Position numbers and translations under genes: made by a program. The notes beneath the pieces were generated by a model that saw nothing but the letters and a program-made list of their open reading frames with translations, searched no databases and was not told the origin of the DNA. 64,000 bases of DNA from Megamerina dolium (Eukaryota; Arthropoda; Insecta; Diptera; Megamerinidae). The stretch lies in NCBI GenBank assembly GCA_963854835.1, contig OY978525.1:64884907-64948906 (forward strand), written 5' to 3'. Positions 36,663 to 47,242 of this stretch are shown in pieces; the first letter of the stretch is position 1; each line of letters opens with the position of its first letter.

Positions 36663-38165
36663 TTAGTTTAACGATGGATCTGTGTTAGTGGAGCGATCAC
36701 TATCCACCTTATTCTCCTTCTTTTGTCTTGCTGGAGAACTCGATCTTGATCGCTTTCGTCGTAGACGGCAGTCACGCGCCATGTGTCCTGGTTTGTCACA
36801 AATGAAGCACTTACCAGTAAATTTGTTTTCGCGTCGACCAGTTGTTCTTCCTTCAGGCTGCGCTACAGATTTGAATGCCTGACACACTGCTTCAACCAGA
36901 TCTGCTGTTTCTGTTTCTAGTTGGCGTACCCGTGGCATTGGTCGACACATCAAACTGGCGGCTTCAAACGTCAAGGCACTACTGACTGTTTCGGCATAAG
37001 TATTCCTGGGTGACATGACTAGGGCACGCTTTGTCTCTCCATCACGTATACCATCTATGAATGCCTCTATTTTTATTTTTTCGACGAACTCTTCCGAATT
37101 ACCGGAGAACGCTAGATGACATAAGCGCTCAATATCGGAAACGAATTCCTGAAGGCTCTCATTACTCCGTTGCACTCGCGATCTCAATTCCACTCGATGT
37201 AATTGACTCTTGTATTCATTTCCATATTTTCGCTGGAGTGTGTCCATCAGTGACTGATAGCTACCACGATCTTTCTCTGGAATCATCTGTAACACCTCGG
37301 AAGCATTACCTTTTAATGCGACTATTAAAGCAGCAGTCTTGTCGCTATCATCCCATTGATTCTTCGACGCTGTTGTCTCGAATTGAAGCTTGAAGATATT
37401 GAATGGCGTGCTTCCGTCAAACGTTGGTGGCTTTAGTTTGATTGTGCTTGAATCTCGAATCACTGATGTGGCTGGTCCATTTATTTTTAGTTGGTTGAGA
37501 TCGTGCTGTAATTTCTCGAACTTATCTTCCAAATCATCTACATGTTCCTTTAAATCCGTGACCTTTTCATTAATGGTTCCGGAAATTTCCTGAAATCTAA
37601 GTTCAATTCCTTTTTGTAGATTTTCGATGACGTGTTCTTGGCGAGCCGAATGTTCTTGAATTTCCATACGCAAATCACTAATAACGCCCTCTTGGCGAGA
37701 CGAACCTTCTTGAATTTCCATACGCAATTCAGCCGAATGTTCTTGAAGCTTGGAGTCAATTGTTTTCTGGAATTCTCCCATAGCGTTTTCTTGACGTACC
37801 GAATGTTCTTGAAACTTGGAGTCAATGCGAGACGCATTTCCTTGAATTTCCGTACGCAATTCAGCCGAATGTTCTTGTAACTTCGCATTAATTCCTTGCA
37901 GTTGCTGCTGCTGCTGTTGCATCATGGATTTCATAAATTCCATGAGTTGACCACTCGAATCTACCTTACTCTCTTCCTCGGCGTGCACAACTGCATGTAT
38001 ATCGTCTTCCTCAAAGAACTCATGTTCTTCTACATTAATTCCCTTAGCCTCCATGGCTTTCCTCAGCCTCACCAGCAGTTCCGCCTTTGCACCTGATGAC
38101 GATAGATTCATCTCTACCAACAGCTTTTTAAGCTGATCCACTTTTAGTTGGTCAATTTTCACCAT
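36663..38165 (-). CDS. gag: Gypsy gag with N-terminal SAP-like domain
   Basis: The 500-aa open frame begins MVKIDQLKVDQLKKLLVEMN then SSSGAKAELLVRLRKAM. This fits the SAP (DNA-binding) motif, at about residues 5-40. A long heptad-rich region of repeated QEHS-RQE and EIQE units (about 60-230) is a coiled coil. A capsid-like segment (PPTFDGSTPFNIFKLQFE to SALTFEAASLMCR) and one zinc knuckle, CFICDKPGHMARDC (about 453-466), follow. The start lies 10 bp from the PBS end. Gag packages RNA and forms particles; the SAP-like head is unusual for it. Confidence 0.93.
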   Translation of the reverse strand: MVKIDQLKVDQLKKLLVEMNLSSSGAKAELLVRLRKAMEAKGINVEEHEFFEEDDIHAVVHAEEESKVDSSGQLMEFMKSMMQQQQQQLQGINAKLQEHSAELRTEIQGNASRIDSKFQEHSVRQENAMGEFQKTIDSKLQEHSAELRMEIQEGSSRQEGVISDLRMEIQEHSARQEHVIENLQKGIELRFQEISGTINEKVTDLKEHVDDLEDKFEKLQHDLNQLKINGPATSVIRDSSTIKLKPPTFDGSTPFNIFKLQFETTASKNQWDDSDKTAALIVALKGNASEVLQMIPEKDRGSYQSLMDTLQRKYGNEYKSQLHRVELRSRVQRSNESLQEFVSDIERLCHLAFSGNSEEFVEKIKIEAFIDGIRDGETKRALVMSPRNTYAETVSSALTFEAASLMCRPMPRVRQLETETADLVEAVCQAFKSVAQPEGRTTGRRENKFTGKCFICDKPGHMARDCRLRRKRSRSSSPARQKKENKVDSDRSTNTDPSLN

Positions 38166-38173
38166 TTTTACAG

Positions 38174-38192
38174 AATCCCACTTCTGACACCA
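38174..38192 (-). other. Primer-binding site, tRNA-Leu(CAA)-like
   Basis: Minus strand TGGTGTCAGAAGTGGGATT lies two bases inside the 5' LTR. From memory it is complementary to the 3' end (AATCCCACTTCTGACA plus CCA) of tRNA-Leu(CAA). mdg3-type Gypsy elements are known to use tRNA-Leu. Confidence 0.8.
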
Positions 38193-38194
38193 AT

Positions 38195-38631
38195 TGTTAC
38201 GTTTTTATTCTATGAACGTTTAATTCTATTTGAATTACCTTGTTCGATCACTGGATTCTGTTAATGATAACTGCAACACTTATTTTGTACAACTATATAC
38301 AGCAACAATTTATTTAATAATCTCTATTTACAATCAACACTGTTTACAATCAACTATATACTATAACACTTAAATGTACTTGCAACTTTTGCCTCTGTAT
38401 CAATGTTTTCGCAATCACGTTCGGAAGTAGATTGATTTCAATCCTCAACACTGGCTCTATTTATACTCTGTTGGCAACACCCCAGAATCTTCCTTTATCG
38501 AGATTCTTCTCTTCCTTTCTCGTTGGCTTGTTCTGGTTATCGCTTATTTCTTTTTGTTGACATTCGTTTCGATGCTGCCAATAGAGTCAGTCACAATAGT
38601 GATGAGTAATCAACTATCGATACTCGTTACA
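38195..38631 (-). repeat. 5' LTR of Gypsy copy 1
   Basis: 437 bp, differing from 32613-33049 at about two sites (TCTATGAACG against TCTGTGAACG; CAACTATATAC against CAACTATTTAC). TSD ATAT follows. Confidence 0.96.
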
Positions 38632-38912
38632 ATATGTTTAAATAAAATTTTCATTTATTTCATTATTTTTGTTATCGGAAGAAATTCCGTATTGAAACGA
38701 AAGATAACTGCACGTAAATTGCAAACCAATTGTTTCTCGTGTATATCACGTGTATTTTTCCGTGTATGCTCGGAAAAATACAAGTAAGAAAAAAAAGAAG
38801 AACAAGAACAAACGAATCGACTGCTGACTGATCAAGTCAGAGTTGCATTCGACTTCTATAAAGGTGGGACCAAAACCACCAGACAGTACGCGCGACGTAA
38901 TTTTCTGGCGTA
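38632..38912 (-). repeat. Family A repeat, copy 2, left part
   Basis: The minus strand aligns with 868-1034 (ACTGTCTGGTGG, GTGATATACACGAGAAACAA, CCGATAACAAAAATAATGAA, ATTTAAACATAT). It has CTTTATAGAAG about 30 bp before TGATCAGTCAG, a TATA/initiator-like pair. The outer end (TGTCTACGCCAGAAAA) meets (TA)n. Confidence 0.7.
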
Positions 38913-39229
<317 letters not shown>

Positions 39230-39249
39230 ATATATATATATATATATAC

Positions 39250-40430
39250 CGATACGAACAGTGCGCGCCAAGTAATCCGCAATCCAAGCTGTTACAGAAT
39301 CGACAACCCGGCCGATCCGAAAATTTCTGGCGGCATCGTTGTCCACCAGTAAATTCTAGAAATGTGAATACATTTCACTCGACAATTACTCAACCTACTT
39401 GTCCGCTATGCCGTAAATCGCATCCACTACGTGGTTGCCCCGAATTTGTTAAAATATCAGTAGGTGAACGTTACAATGTAGTCAGAAAGCACAAATTGTG
39501 CACTAATTGTTTTGCAAACTCCCACCACTAAAACAGTTGCACTAGCCAATTCTCATGCTCCGTATGTAGAAAACGGCATCATTCGTTGCTGCATAGACTG
39601 GAAAATCCGTCCAGTACTCTTCCTCAATCAGTTACCGTAGCAACCCCAACAGCGACATCAGTTAAAGTGTCTCGCCAGTCGTCTGATTCTCAGCGACAAG
39701 CTGTTTCCAACGAGAAACAGCATACCACGTCCATCACGACAATCGACCTTCCCATAAATCCGACAGCTCGTAGAAGGATTTCATCATTCTGCAATAAAAT
39801 AAGCCGGTGTCAATTTCAGGACAGTTCCTGTTCGTCTTCACCTGACCTACGCTATCCGGATCATACCGCAAATAACAGTCGGAAGTACCCAAGATGTGAG
39901 AACTCCATCTTAAGCCGTATAAATAAAAAGGCGTCAAATGTTACTGTTATACATGCATGCTGCCCGCTATGTAAGACAATGTGAAAAATTCTCTTTACTT
40001 ACAGTGAAAGAGAAAATTTCCATAGTAAACAAATACTGCATTTGCGTTAACTACTTGGCAACTTCGCATATTCTTGCAGAGTGCCACATCCGTTTTTCTT
40101 GCCATTTTTGTGGAAAACGACACCATTCCCTGCTGCACCGAATGAGGCATAACAGAAAAATGGGATTTAACTCCCCAAAATCTTCAAATCTTTTTCCGAA
40201 AAAGAAATTGCGACCTCACAGGTCGTGTACAGCAAGGATACAGATCCCATCAGAGATGTTAACAACACGGTTGACATCTGGAGCGATGACATTAGCTGAA
40301 AGCTTGGTGACTAATCACCATTTTCCAAAGAAACATCGTTGGCTACACGATAAGAAGTCTAGCAATAAGCGAATGGATTCAGTCTCGCCCAATACAGGGT
40401 CCCAAAATTTGTTGTTTCGAACGCTTTAAC
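39250..40430 (+). pseudogene. BEL/Pao gag relics, two zinc-finger regions in series
   Basis: The first region (about 39394-39600) gives CPLCRKSHPLRGCPEFVKIS, HKLCTNCFANSHH with a stop, then FSCSVCRKRHHSLLHRLE. The second (about 39957-40145) gives CCPLC, then after a frameshift KYCICVNYLATSHILAEC and FSCHFCGKRHHSLLHRM. Both are the C-terminal BEL gag finger array. The linker (39600-39950) is Ser/Thr/Gln-rich with an open frame of 132 aa. A broken element or a tandem of two gag genes is possible. Confidence 0.75.
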
Positions 40431-40439
40431 GCGACAACA

Positions 40440-42400
40440 TGGCCCAGTCATACTGATCGGAGCCACGAAAATATTAACTAGCACCATTTTGTCAAATTCT
40501 TCTAATCCGACCGTCGTACGCATCACTCTCATCAGTTCAGTTCATCCTAACTGAACAATTGATAATTGATCGATTTCTACGAAACGTCATTGAATGAGTA
40601 ATTTCTATGCGTATGAATAATCCCAGGTGTTAAATTCACAATATTTACATTTTTCTTAAGGATCCAGTCAATCATCATTCGGTTATGATCCCATTTTGGG
40701 TTCTATACGAATCTATTCGATTCTAAGAAGCATTATCAGTTCAGGTATTCCCGCCAATTGTACAACACATTTGTTCATCGATTGTGCTCTACGAGCCCAT
40801 ATTACTCTACTCCGTACTCTACGTTATTGGACTTCGAGAGTCTGCTGATAATGCTTAAATTTAGTGTATATACTCATGCCTCAACTTGAGGCCCCTATAT
40901 TCGGCTTGTTAACTACGTTGATTTACCATTACACTAAATGCTGTCGTAGAGCTCAGATTCTCATATTCTAGCTATGTCTAGAAACATGTTGTTTATATCT
41001 TATTGGAAGAAGATGATCACTATTATGTAAAAAATCGATACATAAAATACGAAAAGGGCAGTGCATCGCACTACATCACAAATGAAGGCAATTTATATTT
41101 CCAATATATTTGTGGCCTTTCTCTAAGTTTGCTCGATACGAAGATTGACCTATATACTATACTTAACATTCTATGGAAATGTTCGGGGCTGAATGTTATT
41201 CGTGACTATGTCCATCAGTGGCAACCCTGCTAATCTCTCACACCTTTGGTTTTTCCACTTTTGTGCTTTACGAGACAAAAATGGAAAATGTCTACATACG
41301 GTATATGAGAAGGTACTATTTCTGAATAGAGCATAACTTACAGTATCGCTTTATTCTTGCTAAATCTTTTCGGCGCTTAGCTATTTAAATTCTCCATTGC
41401 CGCATACATTCTCCAAGTTTTCACTTGTAGCAATATCGCAGTGTGACATTGAACATCTGCATTTCTTTAAACTTAGGTTGTCAACTAAGTTGACTTACCT
41501 CACGCAACATGCTAAATGCTCAAGGACTAGAAAATCTTGTACGAAATAATTTGGAAGTTGAGGCTCATCAGCTCTAAATGTCACCGGCAGTTTCGTCGAT
41601 GATCAAAAATTTGAAAAATACATATGACAATAGACAGGTCATCGCAAAACACCTATGCAGGGAAAATGTGTATTTCCGATACATACTTTCTGTATTTCTG
41701 AAATTCTCCTTGATTTGGACAATGGTCTACACATCTCACACTTTATGCAAATTTAACGGCATATTTATGCATTTTAACGGTTTATGGCGACAAGTAGTGT
41801 TCGCACCCCTTTCATCCATTTTTATGCTCTACGAGCCAGAAATGGAAAATCTATACATTATGTGTGCAAGAAAGTAGACCTTCTTGATCCACCATATCCT
41901 GCATTAGCGAGCTAATCGATTCGATTTTGCTTTTTGCCCCAGGTTTCTTAACTACGTTGTTTTACCTTTCTCTCACATCTCATCTACGACCATGGATAAC
42001 GTTTCAATTACCTACCGATCGTTCTATCAACGATGGAACCAAGATCATGCTCATGCTCAAGATCATCTAATAGATCACTACTCTTAATATAGAGGTGATC
42101 ACAACCTTTACAAGATTGACTTTCATTGATGACACACCATTGTTAAGGAGGTAAGAATTCGGATAATCCATATTCCCGTTCCAAAAACACTCACTCTCGA
42201 GTTCCTCTTGAGTGTTATCTTATTACGTAAGATGGAAGGAACCATACAAGAAAAAGTCTGCAGGCTGTTTAGCACACTTCCGTTATAGCATGGATCAAAA
42301 CTCAATTATTCCGATCAAACTTAACAAGAATTTCTTGTTTCGATTCAAACGTCGAATATATTTTCGCATTTATCCAAAAGAACTTAATTACTCTTTTTTT
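40440..42400. repeat. Unassigned AT-rich sequence with diverged ~0.5-kb repeats
   Basis: AACTACGTTG-like blocks followed by TTACC recur at about 40911, 41483 and 41951. GCT(C/T)TACGAG followed by AAATGGAAAAT recurs at about 41261 and 41824, with a partial copy at 40787. Short ORFs (41003-41233, 41578-41877) share YFxYI-like stretches but match nothing I recognise. No gene is called. Confidence 0.5.
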
Positions 42401-42998
42401 TCAACACCACACTAATATGTGTTTGCTTCCAGCTCGCATTGAGAAAGCCCATTTTATGGTTATTTCTACGCCGTGCTGCCTCGCATCTCGAGTCGATGCG
42501 TCTTGCATCATCTGGGCTGGATTTATGACCTCCTTGGAGCTGCGCGAGATTGTGGCTTTTGCGTCACCTCGACACTCAACTATATTCAACAATCAACTAC
42601 AAAAGTTCATCAGTTAACGTTTCACAACATTCAACATTATCCCTCCCAAAATGTTTTTTTATTTTGTTGCACATCGCTAATGCTTCTCTACTTACAGTAC
42701 GCATTGAAGAATATGTCGGACGTGAAACTTCTCCGAAGTATTTCTCTGTTCCAGATGACATGCCGTATTTGTTTATTTTGAACCACCAAGCTTGTACGGC
42801 TCAATTTCATCGACGGACTCTATTCATCGCGATCAACTCTTAATTCTTAAGTTATACTATTGTTTTAAGTTATTTTTAAGAATTTTGAATTTCATTACTA
42901 TATTTACAATTTTTACTTTTTAATTTGTTTCGCAATTTATTCTCTCTCTTCCCTATTTTCTAAATTATTTTAATTAAGTTTTATTTAATTGAAATTAT
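42400..42998. other. No gene recognised
   Basis: Short overlapping ORFs (42417-42843) lack recognisable motifs. The last 150 bp is AT-rich and leads to the LTR at 42999. Confidence 0.5.
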
Positions 42999-43435
42999 TG
43001 TAACGAGTATCGATAGTTGGTTACTCATCACTATTGGACTGACACTATTGGCAGCATCGAAACGAATGTCAACAAAAAGAAATAAGTAATAACCAGAACA
43101 AGCCAACGAGAAAGAAAGAGAAGAATCTCGATAAAGGAAGATTCTGGGCTGTTGCCAACAGAGTATAAATTGAGCCAGTGTTGAGAAGTGAGAATCAATC
43201 GAATTCCGAACGTGACTGCGCAAACATTTATACAGAGGCAAAAGTTCCTAGTACATTAAAGTGTTATTGTCAATAGTTGATTATAAACAGAGTTGATTGC
43301 AAATAGTGTTTATTAAATAAATTGTTGCTGTATATAGTTGTATAAAATAAGTGTTGCAGTTATTATTAACAGAATCCAGTGATCGAACAAGGTAATTCAA
43401 ATAGAATTAAACGCTTACAGAATAAAAACGTAACA
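42999..43435 (+). repeat. 5' LTR of Gypsy copy 2
   Basis: 437 bp, the same length and termini as the LTRs of copy 1, with scattered substitutions. Confidence 0.95.
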
Positions 43436-43437
43436 AT

Positions 43438-43456
43438 TGGTGTCAGAAGTGGGATT
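43438..43456 (+). other. Primer-binding site, tRNA-Leu(CAA)-like
   Basis: TGGTGTCAGAAGTGGGATT, identical to the PBS of copy 1. Confidence 0.8.
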
Positions 43457-43464
43457 CTGTAAAG

Positions 43465-44761
43465 ATGGTGAAAATTGACCAACTAAAAGTGGACCAGCTT
43501 AAAAAGCTGTTGGTAGAGATGAATCTATCGCCATCAGGTGCAAAGGCGGAACTGCTGGTGAGGCTAAGGCAAGCCATGAAGGCTAAGGGTATTAATGTAG
43601 AAGAACATGAGTTTTTCGAGAAAGCCGATATACAAGCAGTTGTGCACGCTGAGGAAGAGAGCAAAATAGATTCGAGTGGTCAACTCATGGAATTCATGAA
43701 AACCATAATGCAACAGCAGCAACAACAGCTACAAGAAAATGCATCTCGCATTGACTCCAAGTTTCAAGAACATTCGGTACGTCAAGAAAACGCTATGGGA
43801 GAGTTCCAGAAAACAATTGACTCCAAGTTTCAAGAACATTCGGCTGAATTGCGTATGGAAATTCAAGAAGGTTCGGCTCGACAAGAACACGTCATCGAAA
43901 ATCTACAAAAAGGAATTGAACTTAGATTTCAGGAAATTTCCGGAACCATTAATGAAAAGGTCACGGATTTAAAGGAACATGTAGATGACTTGGAAGATAA
44001 GTTCGAGAAATTACAGCACGAACTCAATCAACTAAAAATAAATGGACCAGCCACATCAGTGATTAGAGATTCAAGTACAATCAAATTAAAGCCACCAACA
44101 TTTGACGGAAGCACGCCATTCAACATCTTCAAGCTTCAATTCGAGACAACAGCTTCGAAGAATCAATGGGATGACAGCGACAAGACTGCTGCTTTAATAG
44201 TCGCCTTAAAAAGGTAATGCTTCCGAAGTGTTACAGATGGTTCCAGAGAAAGATCGGGGTAGCTACCAATTACTGATGGACACACTCCAGCGAAAATATG
44301 GAAATGAATACAAGAGTCAATTACATCGAGTGGAATTGAGATCGCGAGTGCAACGGAATAATGAGAGCCTTCAGGAATTCGCTTCCGATATTGAGCGCTT
44401 ATGTCATCTAGCGTTCTCCGGTAATTCGGAAGAGTTTGTCGAAAAAATAAAAATGAAGGCGTATATAGATGGCATACGTGATGGAGAGACAAAGCGTGCC
44501 CTAATAATGTCACCAAGGAATACATATGCCGAAACAGTCAGTAGTGCTTTGACGTATGAAGCCGCCAGCTTAATGTGTCGACCAGTGCCAGGAGTACGCA
44601 AACTAGAGGGGAAAACATCACATCTGATTGAAGCAGTGCGTCAGGCAGTAAAATCAGTAGTTCAGCCTGAAGTAAGAGCAGGTCGACGCGAAATCAAATT
44701 TAATGGTAAGTGCTTCATTTGCGACAAACGAGGGCATATAGCTCGTGATTGCAATCAATAG
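43465..44761 (+). pseudogene. Gypsy gag with SAP-like domain, frameshifted
   Basis: It starts MVKIDQLKVDQLKKLLVEMN and keeps the SAP-like fold signature (SPSGAKAELLVRLRQAM). The coiled-coil part is shorter than in copy 1 by two or more repeat units. An extra A in AAAAAGG near 44213 breaks the frame after IVALK. The capsid part resumes at 44228. The knuckle CFICDKRGHIARDC is followed by a TAG stop at 44759. Confidence 0.92.
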
Positions 44762-44764
44762 AGT

Positions 44765-45964
44765 ATGAAGCCTAAAGGAAGAACAAGGAATCAACACAAA
44801 AATAAATTTGCCGGTAAGTGCTTCATATGCGATCAAAGAGGACACATGGCGCGTAATTGCCGCCTACGACGCAAGCAACAAAGATCGAATTCACCAGGAC
44901 AACGAAAGGAAGATCGTGATGTCATTCATTGTGGTAAAGCTGATACTCCATATCGTCGTACTTGCACCGTAGATAGTAAACTTTGTTCTCGGGTAGGAAG
45001 CCAGAATCACATTGTTAACCTACGACTTACGAATATATTATCGGAAGAGTCATGGACAACCGAACGAGTTCAAGAAGATCAACGGAACGACCCAGATCTC
45101 TCAAAGATCATGAAATACAAGGAGCAGGGCATACCTCCAGATTGGCAAGAAATGGCTAATGAGAGTCCAATAGCAAAGGCATACTGCGGGCAGTGGCAAG
45201 GCCTGCACTTACGAGACGGATGTTTATACAGAGCATGGGAAAGTGAAGATGGAAAAATCACTAATGATCTTCTAGTGGTACCCAAGGCAAGAATAAATGA
45301 AGTGATAGCTGAGTATCACAATGCCTCCAGTGGAGGGCATTTGGGAATCATCAAAACCGTCGAGAAAATAAAGAAACGATTCTATTGGGTTGGATGTCAT
45401 GACCATGTCGCTTATTGGATTCGGAAGTGTAAGCAATGTGCAATGGCCAAAGGTCCCACTAAGAAAAGTCGAGGTAAGATGCACCAATACACCGTGGGTG
45501 CTCCATTTGAGCGAATTGCTATGGACATAGCTGGACCATTTCCAATAAGCAACGCAGGAAACAAGTATGTTCTGGTGGTTATAGATTACTTCAGTAAATG
45601 GCTTGAAGTATACCCCATTCCAAATCAAGAAGCTAGTACAGTTGCGGATGTATTCGTCAACCAATGGATTACTCGTTTTGGTGTACCGATGGAATTACAC
45701 TCAGTCCAAGGTCGAAATTTCGAATCAGTTGTATTCCAAGAGATATGCCGTATGCTGGGTATATACAAAACTCGTACAACACCTTTGCATCCACAATCTA
45801 ATGGCATGGTAGAACGATTTAACCGTACCTTGGAGGAATATTTGAGAAAAGTCGTATATAAATACCAAAGAGACTGGGATATACATATACCAATGTTCCT
45901 CGATGCGTACAACATGATACGATTGCTACTAATTAGGTTAGTTAAGTTACTAGATACTAGTTAA
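44765..45964 (+). pseudogene. Fusion of second zinc knuckle to Gypsy integrase
   Basis: The open frame opens MKPKGRTRNQHKNKFAGK with a second knuckle CFICDQRGHMARNC. It then joins, near 44935-44990, sequence that in copy 1 lies after RNase H (CSRVGSQNHIVNLRLTNIL). Integrase follows with its HHCC finger and MDIAGPFP. The second catalytic Asp is changed: LHSVQGRNFES instead of LHSDQGRNFES. The frame ends early after HIPMFL. It encodes an inactive integrase at best. Confidence 0.92.
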
Positions 45965-46025
45965 GACAGTCGTAACATCAACGAGATCAACCGAAGGTAA
46001 CTATACTAGTGAAAAGCGGGAATAG

Positions 46026-46313
46026 TTGGATGAAGTACATCAGTACATCAGAGAGCGGTCGCAGATGATAAGCGATAAGATGAAGGCCAGGTATGACTTG
46101 AAGGCAAATTCAAAAGGGTGCTATGAAGGAGAGCTTGTAATGCTTCATAATCCACAACGAAAGAAAGGCCTGTCTCCTAAACTACAGACTCATTGGGAAG
46201 CACCATATGAGATTATAGCAAAGACAAATGACGTAGTGTATCGTATTCAACGTGCCTGGAATAAAAGAGCAAAGTTTAAAGTAGTGCACTTAGAGCGACT
46301 TGCGCCATATTGA
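46026..46313 (+). pseudogene. Gypsy integrase C-terminus
   Basis: Continuation of integrase after a disrupted stretch (45905-46025): KARYDLKANSKGCYEGELVM through HWEAPYEIIAKTNDVVYRI to VVHLERLAPY, the GPY/F-type tail. It ends TGA where copy 1 has Arg. Confidence 0.9.
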
Positions 46314-46363
46314 GGGGAAGTATAAAAACTTGTTCGGGACGAACAAGGTTAAGAGGAGGGCAG

Positions 46364-46645
46364 TGTAACGAGTATCGATAGTTGATTACTCATCACTATT
46401 GGACTGACACTATTGGCAGCACCGAAACGAATGTCAACAAAAAGAAATAAGTAATAACCAGAACAAGCCAACGAGAAAGAAAGAGAAGAATCTCGATAAA
46501 GGAAGATTCTGGGGTGTTGCCAACAGAGTAAATAGAGCCAGTGTTGAGAAGTGAGAATCAATCAAATTCCGAACGATCTATACAGAGGCAAAAGTTGAGA
46601 ATCAATCAAATTCCGAACGATCTATACAGAGGCAAAAGTTGCTAG
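46364..46645 (+). repeat. Truncated 3' LTR of Gypsy copy 2
   Basis: It starts TGTAACGAGTATCGATAG after the polypurine tract. A 44-bp exact tandem duplication (46553-46596, 46597-46640) lies near the break. Similarity ends at GCTAGTAC, so about 170-180 bp of the LTR is missing. Confidence 0.92.
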
Positions 46646-46682
46646 TACAACACACCGGCAGCAGCGCTGCCGGTGTGTTGTA
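46646..46682. repeat. Perfect 17-bp hairpin at the LTR break
   Basis: TACAACACACCGGCAGC, loop AGC, then the exact complement GCTGCCGGTGTGTTGTA. It starts and ends with TA. It is GC-rich in an AT-rich setting. Confidence 0.95.
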
Positions 46683-47242
46683 TTCAGATTTCTTTTCTAC
46701 TACTCACTCCTTTTTATTGCACTTACTTTCTTATACATTCTCTCTCTCTCTCTCTCTGCCTTTACTTTTTATTTATTTTCTATGAAAGTGCAATATCTCT
46801 TCTTATCTGACTCTATGATCATTCTTTGGATCTCTCTTACCCAGGGCAGTTCGCGCGTCTCCCTCCCACTCTATTTAAATTAAAAATAACAAAAGGATAA
46901 CTATAAACTAAGCTATAAATAAGTGTAATTAAAAATATAAAAACTTATTGGAAAATAAAACTAATATTAATCGTAGAAAGTAAGATTAAGAAAAGGACAA
47001 GTGTGAAGTAAAGGAAAAATAGAAAATAAACATAAACAAAATCTAAATTAAACCTAAAATCAAAGTGTAAATTGAATGAAGGTTAAACACAGAACAAAAA
47101 AGAATTAAAGGTGTGTCCAATTGTGTGGCACTTGTGTATGCCAACAACAACATCAACCCCATCATTACATGGCAAGGCATAGCCAGAGTTCAGCCCACCG
47201 GCAATCACTCCCCGTAACAACATATATGTATATATATATATA
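46683..47242. other. Gene-free stretch; (TC)n run; possible family A-like end
   Basis: A (TC)n run lies at 46738-46757, followed by A-rich sequence. At 47140-47220, CAACAACAACATCAACC and GAGTTCAGCCCACCGGCA, then TATATATAT, recall the 3' end of family A. The match is short. Confidence 0.4.

Larger units (their letters stand above)
32613..38631 (-). mobile_element. Gypsy-type LTR retrotransposon (mdg3-like), nearly complete
   Basis: The element is 6019 bp with two 437-bp LTRs (32613-33049, 38195-38631) that differ at only about two positions. The 4-bp target duplication ATAT (32609-32612, 38632-38635) is present. PBS, gag and pol are in standard order on the minus strand. Near-identical LTRs imply a recent insertion. 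Pol is broken by two apparent single-base frameshifts, so this copy as read would not be autonomous. Confidence 0.96.
42999..46645 (+). mobile_element. Gypsy copy 2, deletion derivative with damaged 3' LTR
   Basis: Same family as 32613-38631, plus strand: 5' LTR 42999-43435, PBS from 43438, gag, then an abrupt join to the end of RNase H/integrase, polypurine tract, and a truncated 3' LTR (46364-46645). Protease, RT and most of RNase H (about 2.3 kb) are missing. Frameshifts and stops break gag. The TSD cannot be checked because the right end is lost. Confidence 0.94.

Noticed and set aside
33520..37880. Plus-strand ORFs inside the Gypsy element (for example 33781-34173, 35653-35979, 37061-37393)
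   Set aside because: They are antisense shadows of the intact minus-strand gag and pol frames. The same shadows appear antisense to the second copy at 45272-45664.
41003..41877. Possible novel gene from ORFs 41003-41233 and 41578-41877
   Set aside because: The ORFs are short, lie in diverged repeat units, share only loose similarity and have no domain or splice evidence.
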